From contig NZ_CALUCN010000010.1 of the NCBI RefSeq assembly GCF_943914565.1, forward strand, positions 1-64,000: DNA of 64,000 nt, in the 5' to 3' direction. A program made the position numbers and the translations under genes. The notes below the pieces were generated by a model that saw only the letters and a list, made by a program, of their open reading frames with translations, was not told where the DNA came from and searched no databases. The stretch is from an uncultured Tessaracoccus sp. Its GTDB lineage: Bacteria; Actinomycetota; Actinomycetes; Propionibacteriales; Propionibacteriaceae. Positions 53,551 through 62,721 of this stretch are shown here, piece by piece. Position 1 is the first letter of the stretch. The number at the start of each line of letters is the position of its first letter.

Positions 53551-53594
53551 GCGACGAGGGGCCGGAGCCGACCGCGGTGCCGGCCCCTCGTCGT
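53551..53594 (+). terminator. Terminator hairpin after ilvC
   Basis: CGACGAGGGGCCGG (53552-53565) and CCGGCCCCTCGTCG (53580-53593) form a perfect 14-bp stem with a 14-nt loop, 11 nt after the ilvC stop. No T-run. Confidence 0.75.
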
Positions 53595-53643
53595 GTCCGG
53601 GTGGAGGCCCGGGACGCGAATCGGGGGTGACACCGCCGTTCGA

Positions 53644-53649
53644 TACCCT
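53644..53649 (+). promoter_or_regulatory. -10 box TACCCT of the nfeD-flotillin pair
   Basis: TACCCT lies 26 nt before the ATG at 53676; the leader carries a long purine run, GAGAGAGGGGAG. No good -35 at 16-18 bp. Confidence 0.4.
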
Positions 53650-53675
53650 TGAGTGGCTTGAGAGAGAGGGGAGCG

Positions 53676-54191
53676 ATGACGGTCTTCCTGGTCATCGGGG
53701 TCATCGGCCTGGCGCTCGTCGCCGGGTCGTTGATCTTCGGCGAAGCAGTCGAGGGGCTGCTGGACCTCGACGTGCTGGGCGGGGACCTGTTCTCCGTCGC
53801 GAGCATCGCGGCCTTCCTCGGTGCGTTCGGCTTCGGCGGCGTGATCTCGCTCAGCATCGTCGACGTCACGTGGATCGCGGTCGTCGTCGGCGTCGTCGCC
53901 GGTGTGCTCGCAGCGTGGGGAGCGACGTCGCTCACCCGCTGGCTGAAGCGCGGGGAGAACGCCGCGAGCTTCCGTTCCGACTCCCTGATCGGCGCCACCG
54001 CGCGCGTCATCACCGACATCCCCGACGGTGGCTACGGCGAGGTGCGCGTCCTCGGCCCCGGCGGCGCCCGGAAGCGCTCCGCCCGGGCCGACGTCGCGAT
54101 TCCTTCGGGCACGGAGGTCTGGGTCTCCGACGTGCTCTCGCCCACGGCTGTGGCGGTCACCCCGGTCCAGCAGCTCGACCCTCCCGCGTGA
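53676..54191 (+). CDS. NfeD-like membrane protein
   Basis: A 171-residue short NfeD homolog: membrane segments at about 2-20, 40-60 and 64-85, then a soluble OB-fold domain (about 100-165) with L-I-G-A-T-A-R-V-I-T-D-I and G-T-E-V-W-V-S-D-V. NfeD proteins are encoded next to flotillin/SPFH genes and help organise membrane microdomains. The ATG at 53676 gives the first helix at the N-terminus. Confidence 0.83.
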   Translation: MTVFLVIGVIGLALVAGSLIFGEAVEGLLDLDVLGGDLFSVASIAAFLGAFGFGGVISLSIVDVTWIAVVVGVVAGVLAAWGATSLTRWLKRGENAASFRSDSLIGATARVITDIPDGGYGEVRVLGPGGARKRSARADVAIPSGTEVWVSDVLSPTAVAVTPVQQLDPPA

Positions 54192-54227
54192 TCCCCACGC
54201 ATCCACCATTTCCCGGAAGGAACCACC

Positions 54228-55742
54228 GTGAACGAATTCCCGCCCATCCTGTTGGGCGTCGGCGGCGTCGTGCTGCTCCTGTTGCTGCTGGTCTGGCTGA
54301 TCGCCAGCCGCTACAAGGTCGCTCGTCCCAACGAGGCCTACATCATCACCGGCCAGAAGGGCCGCGCGGTCACCAATCCGGAGACCGGCCTCGTCTCCAC
54401 CGACCTCTCGGGTCAGAAGGTCATCATGGGTGGCGGCGTGTTCGTGATCCCCTTCATCCAGCGTCTCCACGTGCTCGACCTGTCGTCGCGGCGGATCATG
54501 GTCACGATCCGCAACGCCGTGTCCGGGCAGGGCATCAAGCTCAACGTCGACGGCGTCGCGATCGTCAAGGTGGGCGGCAACGAGGACTCGATCCGTGCGG
54601 CCGCGCAGCGCTTCCTCATGCAGCAGGGCGAGATCGAGACGTTCACGCAGGAAACCCTCGCCGGTTCGCTGCGCTCGATCGTCGGCTCGCTGACCGTCGA
54701 GCAGATCATCCGTGACCGTGCGGCGTTCGCGCAGCGCGTCGCCGACGAGTCCGAGGCCTCGCTCACGGGTCAGGGCCTGGTGCTGGACACGTTCCAGATC
54801 CAGGACATCACCGACGACGGCAGCTACCTCTCCGACCTCGGCCGCCCGGAGTCGGCACGCGTCGGGCAGCTGGCGGCGGTCGCGGAGGCCGAGGCACGTC
54901 GGGAGGCGGAGCAGGCCAGGATCGCGGCGTCGCAGGAGATCGCGATCTCCGAGCGGGAACTCGTGCTGAAGGAGGCCGAGATCCAGTCCGAGACCGACGC
55001 GGCGAAGGCCCAGGCCGCGGCCGCCGGTCCGCTGGCGCAGGCGGACCGCGACCAGGCGATCCTTGCCGAGCAGGAGAAGGTCGCCGTGCGGCAGGCCGCG
55101 CTGAAGGACCGCCAGCTCGACACCGAGGTGCGCAAGCCGGCCGACGCGAAGCGCTACGAGACCGAGACGGAGGCGCAGGCGCTGCGCCAGGCCTCGATCT
55201 ACCAGGCCGAGGCCCGCAAGGCCGCGGCGATCGCGGAGGCGGAGGCCGACGCCGAGCGGCAGCGGCTCTCCGGTGAGGGCGAGCAGTCGCGCAGGCAGGC
55301 GCTCGCCACGGCGGAGGCGTTCGAGGGCGCCAAGCGCGGTGAGGCCGAGAAGGCCCGGCGCATCGCGGAGTCCGAGGCGGTGCGAGCCGAGGGCGAGGCG
55401 AAGGCTGCCGCTGTTGCCGCCGTCGGTGCGGCGGAGGCCGAGGCGATGGACAAGCGCGCCGCGGCGTTCGCGCACTACAACGAGGCCGCCGTGCTGCAGA
55501 TGCTCGTCGAGGTGCTGCCGGAGGTGGCGGAGAAGGTCGCCGCTCCGCTGGCCAGCATCGACAAGCTCACGGTCGTCTCCAACGACGGCGCCTCGGCCCT
55601 GCCCCGGACCGTCAACGACAACGTGTTGCAGACCGTCGAGATGGTGAAGAACACCACGGGCATCGACCTGCTCGACCTCCTGCGGCGCCGCACGCAGGAG
55701 GCGACGACGATCCCCGGCGAGTCCGCCGCGGACGCCGGGTAA
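54228..55742 (+). CDS. Flotillin family protein
   Basis: A 504-residue flotillin: one N-terminal membrane helix (about 6-28), an SPFH domain (about 30-200), and a long Ala/Glu-rich coiled coil (about 215-420) with repeated E-A-E units, then a C-terminal flotillin tail. It scaffolds membrane microdomains. GTG 54228 has GGAAGGAACC upstream. Paired with the nfeD-like gene, as in other bacteria. Confidence 0.92.
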   Translation: MNEFPPILLGVGGVVLLLLLLVWLIASRYKVARPNEAYIITGQKGRAVTNPETGLVSTDLSGQKVIMGGGVFVIPFIQRLHVLDLSSRRIMVTIRNAVSGQGIKLNVDGVAIVKVGGNEDSIRAAAQRFLMQQGEIETFTQETLAGSLRSIVGSLTVEQIIRDRAAFAQRVADESEASLTGQGLVLDTFQIQDITDDGSYLSDLGRPESARVGQLAAVAEAEARREAEQARIAASQEIAISERELVLKEAEIQSETDAAKAQAAAAGPLAQADRDQAILAEQEKVAVRQAALKDRQLDTEVRKPADAKRYETETEAQALRQASIYQAEARKAAAIAEAEADAERQRLSGEGEQSRRQALATAEAFEGAKRGEAEKARRIAESEAVRAEGEAKAAAVAAVGAAEAEAMDKRAAAFAHYNEAAVLQMLVEVLPEVAEKVAAPLASIDKLTVVSNDGASALPRTVNDNVLQTVEMVKNTTGIDLLDLLRRRTQEATTIPGESAADAG

Positions 55743-55754
55743 CAGACCGTCCCG

Positions 55755-55796
55755 CGCGTGCGCCCCGCCCGGAGTCGTCCGGGCGGGGCGCACGCG
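55755..55796. terminator. Bidirectional terminator between flotillin and leuB
   Basis: Arms 55755-55773 and 55778-55796 pair perfectly over 19 bp around a 4-nt loop (GTCG). It lies 12 nt after the flotillin stop and 8 nt beyond the convergent leuB stop, so it serves both genes. Confidence 0.85.
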
Positions 55797-55804
55797 TCTC
55801 GGGT

Positions 55805-56854
55805 TCAGGCGACGCGGGCCGCGATGTCGTCGCCGACCTCGGTGGTGTTGACGGGGCATGCGCCGCGGGTGGCGACCTCAGCGGTGACGGCGTCGTTGAT
55901 GGCCGCGGCGCCGTCGTGGTCACCCAGGTGGTCGAGCAGCAGTGCCATGGAAGAAATGGCTGCGGTGGGGTCGGCGATGCCCTGGCCGGCGATGTCCAGT
56001 GCGGAGCCGTGCACGGGCTCGAACATGCTGGGGTACTCGCGGGAGGGGTTGATGTTGGCGCTCGCGGCGAGCCCAATGCCGCCGGTGACGGCCGCGGCGA
56101 GGTCCGTGACGATGTCGCCGAACAAGTTGTCGGTGACGATCACGTCGAAGCGGCCCGGGTCGCTGACCAGCGCGATCATCGCGGCGTCGATGTGCAGGTA
56201 GTCGCGCTCCACGTCGGGGAACTCCTCGCCGATCTCCGCGAGGAGCCGCTGCCAGAGCCGGCCGGCGTTCACGAGCACGTTGTGCTTGTGCAGGAGGGTT
56301 ACGTGTCCGCGCCGACGGCGGGCGCGCTCGAACGCGTCACGCACGACCCGCGCGACGCCGTGGGCGGTGTTCACGCTCACCTCGGTGGCGATCTCGTGCT
56401 CGGTGCCCGCCCGGACCGCGCCGCCGTTGCCGCAGTACAGGCCCTCGGTGCCCTCGCGTACGACGACGAAGTCGATCGGGCGCTCCGTGACGATCGCATC
56501 TGCGAGTGGCGTCGGCACCCCGGGATACGCCTTCGAGGGGCGGAGGTTCACCGCGTGGTCGAACGCGAACCGCAGACGCAGCAGCAGCCCGCGCTCCAGC
56601 AGGCCGGAGGGGATCTCGGTGGAGCCGGGGGCGGCGCCGACGGCGCCCAGCACGATGGCGTCGGACTGCGCGAGCTCGGCGAGCACCCCGTCGGGGAGCA
56701 CCTCGCCGGTGCGCAGCCAACGCTCGGCGCCCAGGTCGTAGTGGTGGAACGCGAACCTGTCGGGGCGCGCCGCCTCGAGCACCTTGATTGCCTCGGTCGT
56801 CACCTCCGGGCCGATGCCGTCGCCTGCGATCACTGCGATGTCCTTGCGCGTCAT
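55805..56854 (-). CDS. leuB: 3-isopropylmalate dehydrogenase
   Basis: NAD-dependent leucine-pathway enzyme of 349 residues. I-A-G-D-G-I-G-P-E-V is at the N-terminus; the substrate/metal region reads D-N-L-F-G-D-I-V-T-D-L; E-P-V-H-G-S-A and N-P closing motifs are present. It is of the actinobacterial LeuB type. The ATG at 56854 is leaderless (TAGGGT, 7 nt upstream); the frame stays open upstream but without similarity. It is apart from leuCD, as in many actinobacteria. Confidence 0.95.
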   Translation of the reverse strand: MTRKDIAVIAGDGIGPEVTTEAIKVLEAARPDRFAFHHYDLGAERWLRTGEVLPDGVLAELAQSDAIVLGAVGAAPGSTEIPSGLLERGLLLRLRFAFDHAVNLRPSKAYPGVPTPLADAIVTERPIDFVVVREGTEGLYCGNGGAVRAGTEHEIATEVSVNTAHGVARVVRDAFERARRRRGHVTLLHKHNVLVNAGRLWQRLLAEIGEEFPDVERDYLHIDAAMIALVSDPGRFDVIVTDNLFGDIVTDLAAAVTGGIGLAASANINPSREYPSMFEPVHGSALDIAGQGIADPTAAISSMALLLDHLGDHDGAAAINDAVTAEVATRGACPVNTTEVGDDIAARVA

Positions 56855-56861
56855 GCGAGTC

Positions 56862-56867
56862 ACCCTA
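56862..56867 (-). promoter_or_regulatory. -10 box TAGGGT for a leaderless leuB mRNA
   Basis: On the minus strand TAGGGT is followed by 7 nt and the ATG at 56854. No ribosome site precedes the ATG. Two short inverted repeats (56881-56896 and 56902-56915) lie between this box and that of the divergent FAH gene. Confidence 0.55.
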
Positions 56868-56919
56868 ACCGCAAGTCGTCCGGGCGACGGCGCCCGTCCC
56901 ACACCGCCGTCGGTGCGGC

Positions 56920-56925
56920 TAGGCT
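56920..56925 (+). promoter_or_regulatory. -10 box TAGGCT for a leaderless FAH-family mRNA
   Basis: TAGGCT is followed by 6 nt and the ATG at 56932; no ribosome site is present. Confidence 0.55.
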
Positions 56926-56931
56926 CGCACC

Positions 56932-57735
56932 ATGCGCATTGCACGGTTCACGAAGGACGGCCTGGATCCCACCTACGGGATCATCGAGCTCGCCGTCGAC
57001 CACGGGGAGCACCCCGAGACCATCGCCGCGATCTCGGCCGATCCGCTGGCGGGCGTGCCCGTCAACTACACCGGCGAGCGGTTCGACCTCGACGAGGTGC
57101 GCCTGCTCTCGCCGGTCATCCCCAGGAGCAAGGTGATCGGCATCGGCCGCAACTACGCCGACCACGCCAAGGAACTCGGCAACGAGGTGCCCGAGCAGCT
57201 GCTGGCGTTCCTGAAGCCGAACACCTGCGTGATCGGCCCGGGGGAGAGCATCGTGCGGCCCGCAGGCTGCGAGGACCTCAGCCACGAGGGCGAGCTGGCG
57301 ATCGTCGTCGGCCGCTTCTGCAAGGAGGTCCCCGCAGAGCGAGTGCCCGACGTGATCTTCGGGTACACGATCGCCAACGACATCACCGCCCGCGACTGGC
57401 AGACCACCGACGGGCAGTGGTGGCGGGCGAAGGGAGCCGACACGTTCCTGCCGCTCGGGCCGTGGATCAACACCCACGTGGGCATCGACGAGGCCTCGCA
57501 GCTGCAGATCCGCACCACCGTCGGCGACGAGCTGCGGCAGGACGGCAACACCCGCGACATGCTGCGCGGGATCACCGAGATCGTCGTCGAGCTCACCAAG
57601 GCGATGACGCTCCTGCCGGGCGACCTCATCCTCACCGGGACGCCGTCCGGGGTCGGCCCGCTCGTCGGCGGCGACGAGGTCAGCGTCAGCGTCGAGGGGC
57701 TGGGCACGCTCACGAACCCCGTCGTCGACGAGTGA
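56932..57735 (+). CDS. Fumarylacetoacetate hydrolase family protein
   Basis: A 267-residue FAH-superfamily hydrolase. The C-terminal catalytic domain contains I-G-R-N-Y-A-D-H, H-E-G-E-L-A-I-V-V-G, N-D-I-T-A-R-D and T-G-T-P-S-G-V-G-P, with acids that bind the metal. Substrates in this family range from fumarylpyruvate to oxaloacetate, so the reaction is not assigned. In many actinobacteria it sits between leuB and gltX; here a CPBP gene and tRNAs follow. Confidence 0.9.
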   Translation: MRIARFTKDGLDPTYGIIELAVDHGEHPETIAAISADPLAGVPVNYTGERFDLDEVRLLSPVIPRSKVIGIGRNYADHAKELGNEVPEQLLAFLKPNTCVIGPGESIVRPAGCEDLSHEGELAIVVGRFCKEVPAERVPDVIFGYTIANDITARDWQTTDGQWWRAKGADTFLPLGPWINTHVGIDEASQLQIRTTVGDELRQDGNTRDMLRGITEIVVELTKAMTLLPGDLILTGTPSGVGPLVGGDEVSVSVEGLGTLTNPVVDE

Positions 57736-58661
57736 GCACGCCCGCTGAGGCACCGACGCTGCTGCACCACGGCGCGCCGGACGAGCCCCCGTCGGGGCTC
57801 ACGCATCCGCTCGCGCTGCGGCCCGTGCCGCTGTTCCGCGGCGTGTTCGGCGTGCTGTTGGCGTTCGTCGGCTTCGCGCTCGTGGTGCCGCTCACCTCGG
57901 AGCTCGTCCTCCGGGCGGGGTACGCGCTGCGCGGCGGCGGTGACTACGCCACCTACCGGTTGCTCGCCCGCACGTACGCGGTGCCGGAGGGCCTCCTCGC
58001 CGGCCTGCTGGGGCTCGCCGTCCTCACGCCGGTGGTGTGGTTCCTCGTGCGGCACGTCCACGGGCGTGCGATGCGGTGGACGTGGTCGGTGCAGCCCGGC
58101 CTGCGCTGGCGGTACCTCCTCGCGGTGCTGCTCGTCGCGTTCGTCGTGCTGAACGGCATGCTGTGGCTCGGCTTCGTGTTCGACGGCGGGCCGCGGTTCA
58201 ACGCGGGCCAACCGGACGCGGAGTGGTTCCTGCTCGTCGTGGTGTTCGTCTCGCCGCTGCAGGCGCTCGCGGAGGAGGTCTTCTTCCGCGGCTACCTGCA
58301 GCAGGCGATCGGATCGATGGCCGGGAGGGCATGGCTGGGCATCCTCGGGTCGTCGCTGGTGTTCGCGCTCCTGCACGGCCTGCAGAACCCGGCGCTGTTC
58401 ACGCACCGGTTCGCGTTCGGGATCGTGGCCGGCACGCTCGTGCTCGTCACCGGCGGGCTCGAGGCCGGCATCGCCGCGCACGTCGTCAACAACCTGGGGG
58501 CGTTCGGCTACGCGATCTTCACGACGAGCGTCGCCGAGGTGCGTGCCGTGCAGGAGATCACCTGGGCCAAGGCGTCGTGGGACATCCTGTCGTTCGCCAC
58601 GTTCGCGGTGATCGCCTGGTGGGTCGGGCGTCGGATGCAGCTCGCCAGGACCACGCCCTGA
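57732..58661 (+). CDS. CPBP family intramembrane glutamic endopeptidase
   Basis: A 309-residue membrane protein with about eight membrane segments. The CPBP/Abi motifs are E-E-V-F-F-R-G-Y-L (tandem Glu and Arg), F-A-L-L-H-G-L-Q-N (His) and A-A-H-V-V-N-N (His, Asn). These enzymes cleave within membranes; roles range from prenyl-protein processing to bacteriocin immunity. GTG 57732 overlaps the FAH stop. Substrate unknown. Confidence 0.87.
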   Translation: MSTPAEAPTLLHHGAPDEPPSGLTHPLALRPVPLFRGVFGVLLAFVGFALVVPLTSELVLRAGYALRGGGDYATYRLLARTYAVPEGLLAGLLGLAVLTPVVWFLVRHVHGRAMRWTWSVQPGLRWRYLLAVLLVAFVVLNGMLWLGFVFDGGPRFNAGQPDAEWFLLVVVFVSPLQALAEEVFFRGYLQQAIGSMAGRAWLGILGSSLVFALLHGLQNPALFTHRFAFGIVAGTLVLVTGGLEAGIAAHVVNNLGAFGYAIFTTSVAEVRAVQEITWAKASWDILSFATFAVIAWWVGRRMQLARTTP

Positions 58662-58680
58662 CGGAGGCGGAGGACCGATT

Positions 58681-58710
58681 TTGCATCGGAGTCCAACCCT
58701 CGTGTACAGT
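58681..58710 (+). promoter_or_regulatory. Promoter of the tRNA-Gln/tRNA-Glu pair
   Basis: TTGCAT (58681-58686) and TACAGT (58705-58710) are separated by 18 bp, with an expected start near 58717, about 24 nt before tRNA-Gln. Confidence 0.6.
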
Positions 58711-58740
58711 CTGTCGACGTGCCAACGCACCAACAACCAT

Positions 58741-58812
58741 AGGGGTATGGGGTAATTGGCAGCCCGACTGATTCTGGTTCAGTTAGTCTTGGTTCGAGTC
58801 CAGGTACCCCTG
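58741..58812 (+). tRNA. tRNA-Gln (anticodon CTG)
   Basis: Acceptor AGGGGTA (58741-58747) pairs with TACCCCT (58805-58811), discriminator G. The anticodon loop is TTCTGGT, reading CTG; the T arm has GGTTCGAGTC. CCA is not encoded. Shares a promoter with tRNA-Glu 27 nt downstream. Confidence 0.95.
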
Positions 58813-58839
58813 CGGAGAAGCGATTCTCTACCCTTGCCA

Positions 58840-58912
58840 GGCCCCGTTGTGTAGCGGTCCAGCACGCCGCCCTCTCAAGGCGGTAGCGCGGGTTCAAATC
58901 CCGTCGGGGCTA
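58840..58912 (+). tRNA. tRNA-Glu (anticodon CTC)
   Basis: The acceptor GGCCCCG pairs with CGGGGCT (G1-U72 wobble), discriminator A at 58912. The anticodon stem GCCGC/GCGGT encloses CCTCTCA with anticodon CTC; the T arm has GGGTTCAAATCCC. CCA is not encoded. A terminator follows within 10 nt. Confidence 0.95.
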
Positions 58913-58920
58913 CGGTGAAC

Positions 58921-58964
58921 AAGTCGAGGGCCCCCTTCCGGATCCGGAAGGGGGCCCTCGACTT
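58921..58964. terminator. 44-bp perfect palindrome: terminator after tRNA-Glu, shared with the IclR gene
   Basis: The two 22-bp arms (58921-58942 and 58943-58964) are exact reverse complements with no spacer; as RNA they form a very stable hairpin. It lies 8 nt after tRNA-Glu and 5 nt beyond the minus-strand IclR stop, followed by CTTCTTCGTC on the plus strand. Confidence 0.85.
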
Positions 58965-58969
58965 CTTCG

Positions 58970-59695
58970 TCATTCGTTGCCGTTTCGCCGAAGCACCTCC
59001 GAGAGTCGCTCGGCGGCGGCCATCACGGCGGCGCCGTGCAGCCGGCCGGGGTGGCGCGAGAGCCGCTCGATCGGCCCGGAGCACGAGACCGCCGCGAGGA
59101 TCTTCCCCGACGGGGCCAGGACCGGGGCGGACACGCTCGCCACCCCGGGCTCACGTTGGGCGACCGACTCGGCCCAGCCACGTCGCCGCACGGTCTGCAG
59201 GGTCTCCTCGGTGAACGTGGCCTCCCCGACGATGCGCCCGATGCGGTCGGTCTCCTCCCACGCGAGCAGCACCTGCGCGGCCGAGCCGGCCTGCATCGTG
59301 AGCTGCGCGCCCAGTGGGACGGTGTCGCGCAGGCCCTGCGGGCGTTCGACCGACGCCACGCAGACGCGGGTGTCGCCCTGCCGGCGGAACAGCTGGGCGG
59401 ACTCGCCGGTGATGTCACGCAGGCGGGTCAGCACCGGGCCGGCGGTGGTGAGGAGCGGATCCTCGTCCGCGGCGTCGGCGAGTTCGAGTAGTCTGGGGCC
59501 CAAGACGAAGCGCCCCTGGATGTCGCGAGCGACGATTCGATGGAACTCGAGCGCCACCGCGAGCCGGTGGGCCGTCGGGCGCGCGAGGCCCGTGGCCGAG
59601 ACGAGGCCCGCGAGCGTGAGCGGTTGATGTTCGAGCGCCCCGAGGATGGCCGAGGCCTTGTCGAGAACGCCCACTCCACTGCTTGTTTGGTCCAT
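58970..59695 (-). CDS. ndgR: IclR-family regulator of leucine genes (NdgR/LtbR type)
   Basis: A 241-residue IclR regulator: winged helix (about 9-62, with A-S-A-I-L-G-A-L-E and L-A-R-P-T-A-H-R-L) and an effector domain (about 75-238). IclR genes divergent from leuCD are NdgR in Streptomyces and LtbR in Corynebacterium, where they control leuCD and other amino-acid genes. A 36-bp dyad spans its promoter and that of leuC. The ATG at 59695 is leaderless (TAGTCT, 6 nt upstream). Confidence 0.9.
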   Translation of the reverse strand: MDQTSSGVGVLDKASAILGALEHQPLTLAGLVSATGLARPTAHRLAVALEFHRIVARDIQGRFVLGPRLLELADAADEDPLLTTAGPVLTRLRDITGESAQLFRRQGDTRVCVASVERPQGLRDTVPLGAQLTMQAGSAAQVLLAWEETDRIGRIVGEATFTEETLQTVRRRGWAESVAQREPGVASVSAPVLAPSGKILAAVSCSGPIERLSRHPGRLHGAAVMAAAERLSEVLRRNGNE

Positions 59696-59725
59696 ATGGT
59701 GAGACTAGTCGCTCAGCATGTGGAC
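59690..59725. promoter_or_regulatory. 36-bp dyad, candidate NdgR operator shared by ndgR and leuC
   Basis: Arms of 14 bp (59690-59703 and 59712-59725) match at 12 positions around an 8-bp centre. The left arm overlaps the ndgR start codon and -10 box, the right arm ends on the candidate leuC -35 region (TGGACT, 59721-59726). A bound repressor would shut both genes. Confidence 0.65.
59702..59707 (-). promoter_or_regulatory. -10 box TAGTCT for a leaderless ndgR mRNA
   Basis: On the minus strand TAGTCT is followed by 6 nt and the ATG at 59695. It lies inside the 36-bp dyad, consistent with autoregulation. Confidence 0.5.
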
Positions 59726-59749
59726 TGCAAGTCGTTGCGAACCTAGGCT
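59721..59749 (+). promoter_or_regulatory. Candidate leuCD promoter
   Basis: TGGACT (59721-59726) and TAGGCT (59744-59749) are separated by 17 bp. The leader of about 42 nt carries GGGAGGCGGAG before the leuC ATG. Confidence 0.5.
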
Positions 59750-59797
59750 GTCCGGCAACTGGCCCGCACGGCGACGGAAACCCGGGAGGCGGAGATC

Positions 59798-61195
<1,398 letters not shown>

Positions 61196-61208
61196 GAGGA
61201 GAGTGGAG

Positions 61209-61817
61209 ATGGAACCGTTCACCACGCACACCGGTGTCCCCGTCCCGCTGCGCCGCAGCAACGTCGACACCGACCAGATCATCCCCGCCGTCTACCTGAA
61301 GCGCATCACGCGCACCGGCTTCGAGGACGGGCTCTTCGCCGCGTGGCGCGGCGATCCTCGGTTCGTGCTCAACCAGGACGCCTACCGCGACGGCACCGTG
61401 CTCGTCGTGGGGCCGGACTTCGGCACCGGGTCGTCGCGCGAGCACGCCGTCTGGGCGCTGCAGAACTACGGCTTCCGCGTCGTCCTCGGCTCGCGCTTCG
61501 GCGACATCTTCCGCAACAACGCCGGCAAGGCGGGGCTGCTCGTCGCGAGCCTCCCTGAGGAACGCGTCGAGGCGCTGTGGGACTGGATCGAGGCGCACCC
61601 CGGCCAGCCGGTCACGGTTTCGCTCGAGGAACGCCGGGTCGACTTCCCGGACGGTACGAGCCTCGCCATCGAGGTCGACGACTTCACCCGTCACCGGCTG
61701 CTCGAAGGGCTCGACGACATCTCGATGACCCTGCAGCACGACGAGGACATCGTCGCGCACGAGCGCGGTCGGCCGTCGTTCCTGCCGACGACCCTGCCGG
61801 CACGCACGGCGGGCTGA
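61209..61817 (+). CDS. leuD: 3-isopropylmalate dehydratase small subunit
   Basis: The 202-residue swivelling domain partner of LeuC. Motifs: N-V-D-T-D-Q-I-I-P-A near the start and G-P-D-F-G-T-G-S-S-R-E-H-A. The ATG at 61209 is preferred over GTG 61203 because it follows GAGAGGAGAG at a better distance. 13 nt after leuC. Confidence 0.96.
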   Translation: MEPFTTHTGVPVPLRRSNVDTDQIIPAVYLKRITRTGFEDGLFAAWRGDPRFVLNQDAYRDGTVLVVGPDFGTGSSREHAVWALQNYGFRVVLGSRFGDIFRNNAGKAGLLVASLPEERVEALWDWIEAHPGQPVTVSLEERRVDFPDGTSLAIEVDDFTRHRLLEGLDDISMTLQHDEDIVAHERGRPSFLPTTLPARTAG

Positions 61818-61821
61818 CGTC

Positions 61822-62700
61822 GTGCTCGTCATCGGTTCGGCCAACGTCGACCTCGTCGTGCCGATCGAGCGGTTCCCCGTGGAGGGGGAGACGCTGCTCG
61901 CGCGCTCCCTCCATCGGGGCCCGGGCGGCAAGGGCGCCAACCAGGCGGTGGCCGCAGCGCGGGCCGGTGGCGCGCCCGTCGCGTTCCTGGGCGCGGTGGG
62001 CGACGACGACCACGGCCGAATGCTCGAGCGAGCACTCGTCGAGGCTGGCGTCGACGTCGCGGGGCTGCGCCGCGTCGGAGCGCCGACGGGGGCTGCGTTC
62101 ATCTGGGTCACACCGGGCGGCGGGAACACCATCGTCGTCGCCGCCGGCGCCAACCGCGCCTGGCAGCTCGACGACGAGGCTCGGGCGGCGCTCGCCGACG
62201 CAGACGTCGTGCTCGCCCAGCTGGAGATCGACCCCGCGCTCGTCCTCGAGGCCGCCGCCTGGACGCGGGGCACGGTCGTGCTGAACGCCGCCCCGTCGTC
62301 GGCGGTCCCCGACGCGCTGCTCGAACACGTCGACGTCCTCGTCGTGAACGAGCACGAGGCGGCGGACCTGGCGGGGGAGCGCGGCGAGCCCGCGCGCCTT
62401 GCCGAGCTGCTGCTCCAGCGCGTGCCGGCCGTGGTGCTCACGCTCGGGGGCGCCGGCGCGCTCGTCGTCACCCGCGACGGTGGCCCCGTCGAGGTGCCCG
62501 CCCACGAGGTGGACGTCGTCGACACCACGGGTGCAGGCGACACGTTCTGCGGTGTGCTGGCGGCCTCGCTCGCGCAGGGCGCGCCCCTCGTCGAGGCGTG
62601 CCGACGCGCCGGGGCCGCCGGGGCACTGGCGACCACGCGCCCCGGGGCCGTCGACGGCATCCCCACCTCCGCGGAGGTCGATGCGCTGCGCAGACGCTGA
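61822..62700 (+). CDS. rbsK: Ribokinase-like PfkB family sugar kinase
   Basis: A 292-residue PfkB kinase. The N-terminal G-S-A-N-V-D-L-V and R-G-P-G-G-K-G-A-N-Q-A-V-A-A-A-R-A-G fit ribokinase; the C-terminal D-T-T-G-A-G-D-T-F carries the catalytic Asp. Ribokinase is the best match, but the sugar is not certain because no rbs transporter genes are nearby. GTG 61822 follows leuD by 4 nt without a ribosome site, so it is probably co-translated with leuCD, an unusual partner. Confidence 0.85.
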   Translation: MLVIGSANVDLVVPIERFPVEGETLLARSLHRGPGGKGANQAVAAARAGGAPVAFLGAVGDDDHGRMLERALVEAGVDVAGLRRVGAPTGAAFIWVTPGGGNTIVVAAGANRAWQLDDEARAALADADVVLAQLEIDPALVLEAAAWTRGTVVLNAAPSSAVPDALLEHVDVLVVNEHEAADLAGERGEPARLAELLLQRVPAVVLTLGGAGALVVTRDGGPVEVPAHEVDVVDTTGAGDTFCGVLAASLAQGAPLVEACRRAGAAGALATTRPGAVDGIPTSAEVDALRRR

Positions 62701-62706
62701 CCCGTC

Positions 62707-62721
62707 CGGGCTCAGAGCCCG
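62707..62721. terminator. Possible short terminator between rbsK and the Ltp gene
   Basis: CGGGCTC-A-GAGCCCG is a 7-bp perfect inverted repeat around one base, containing the minus-strand stop codon. It is short and has no T-run, so termination is only a suggestion. Confidence 0.3.
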
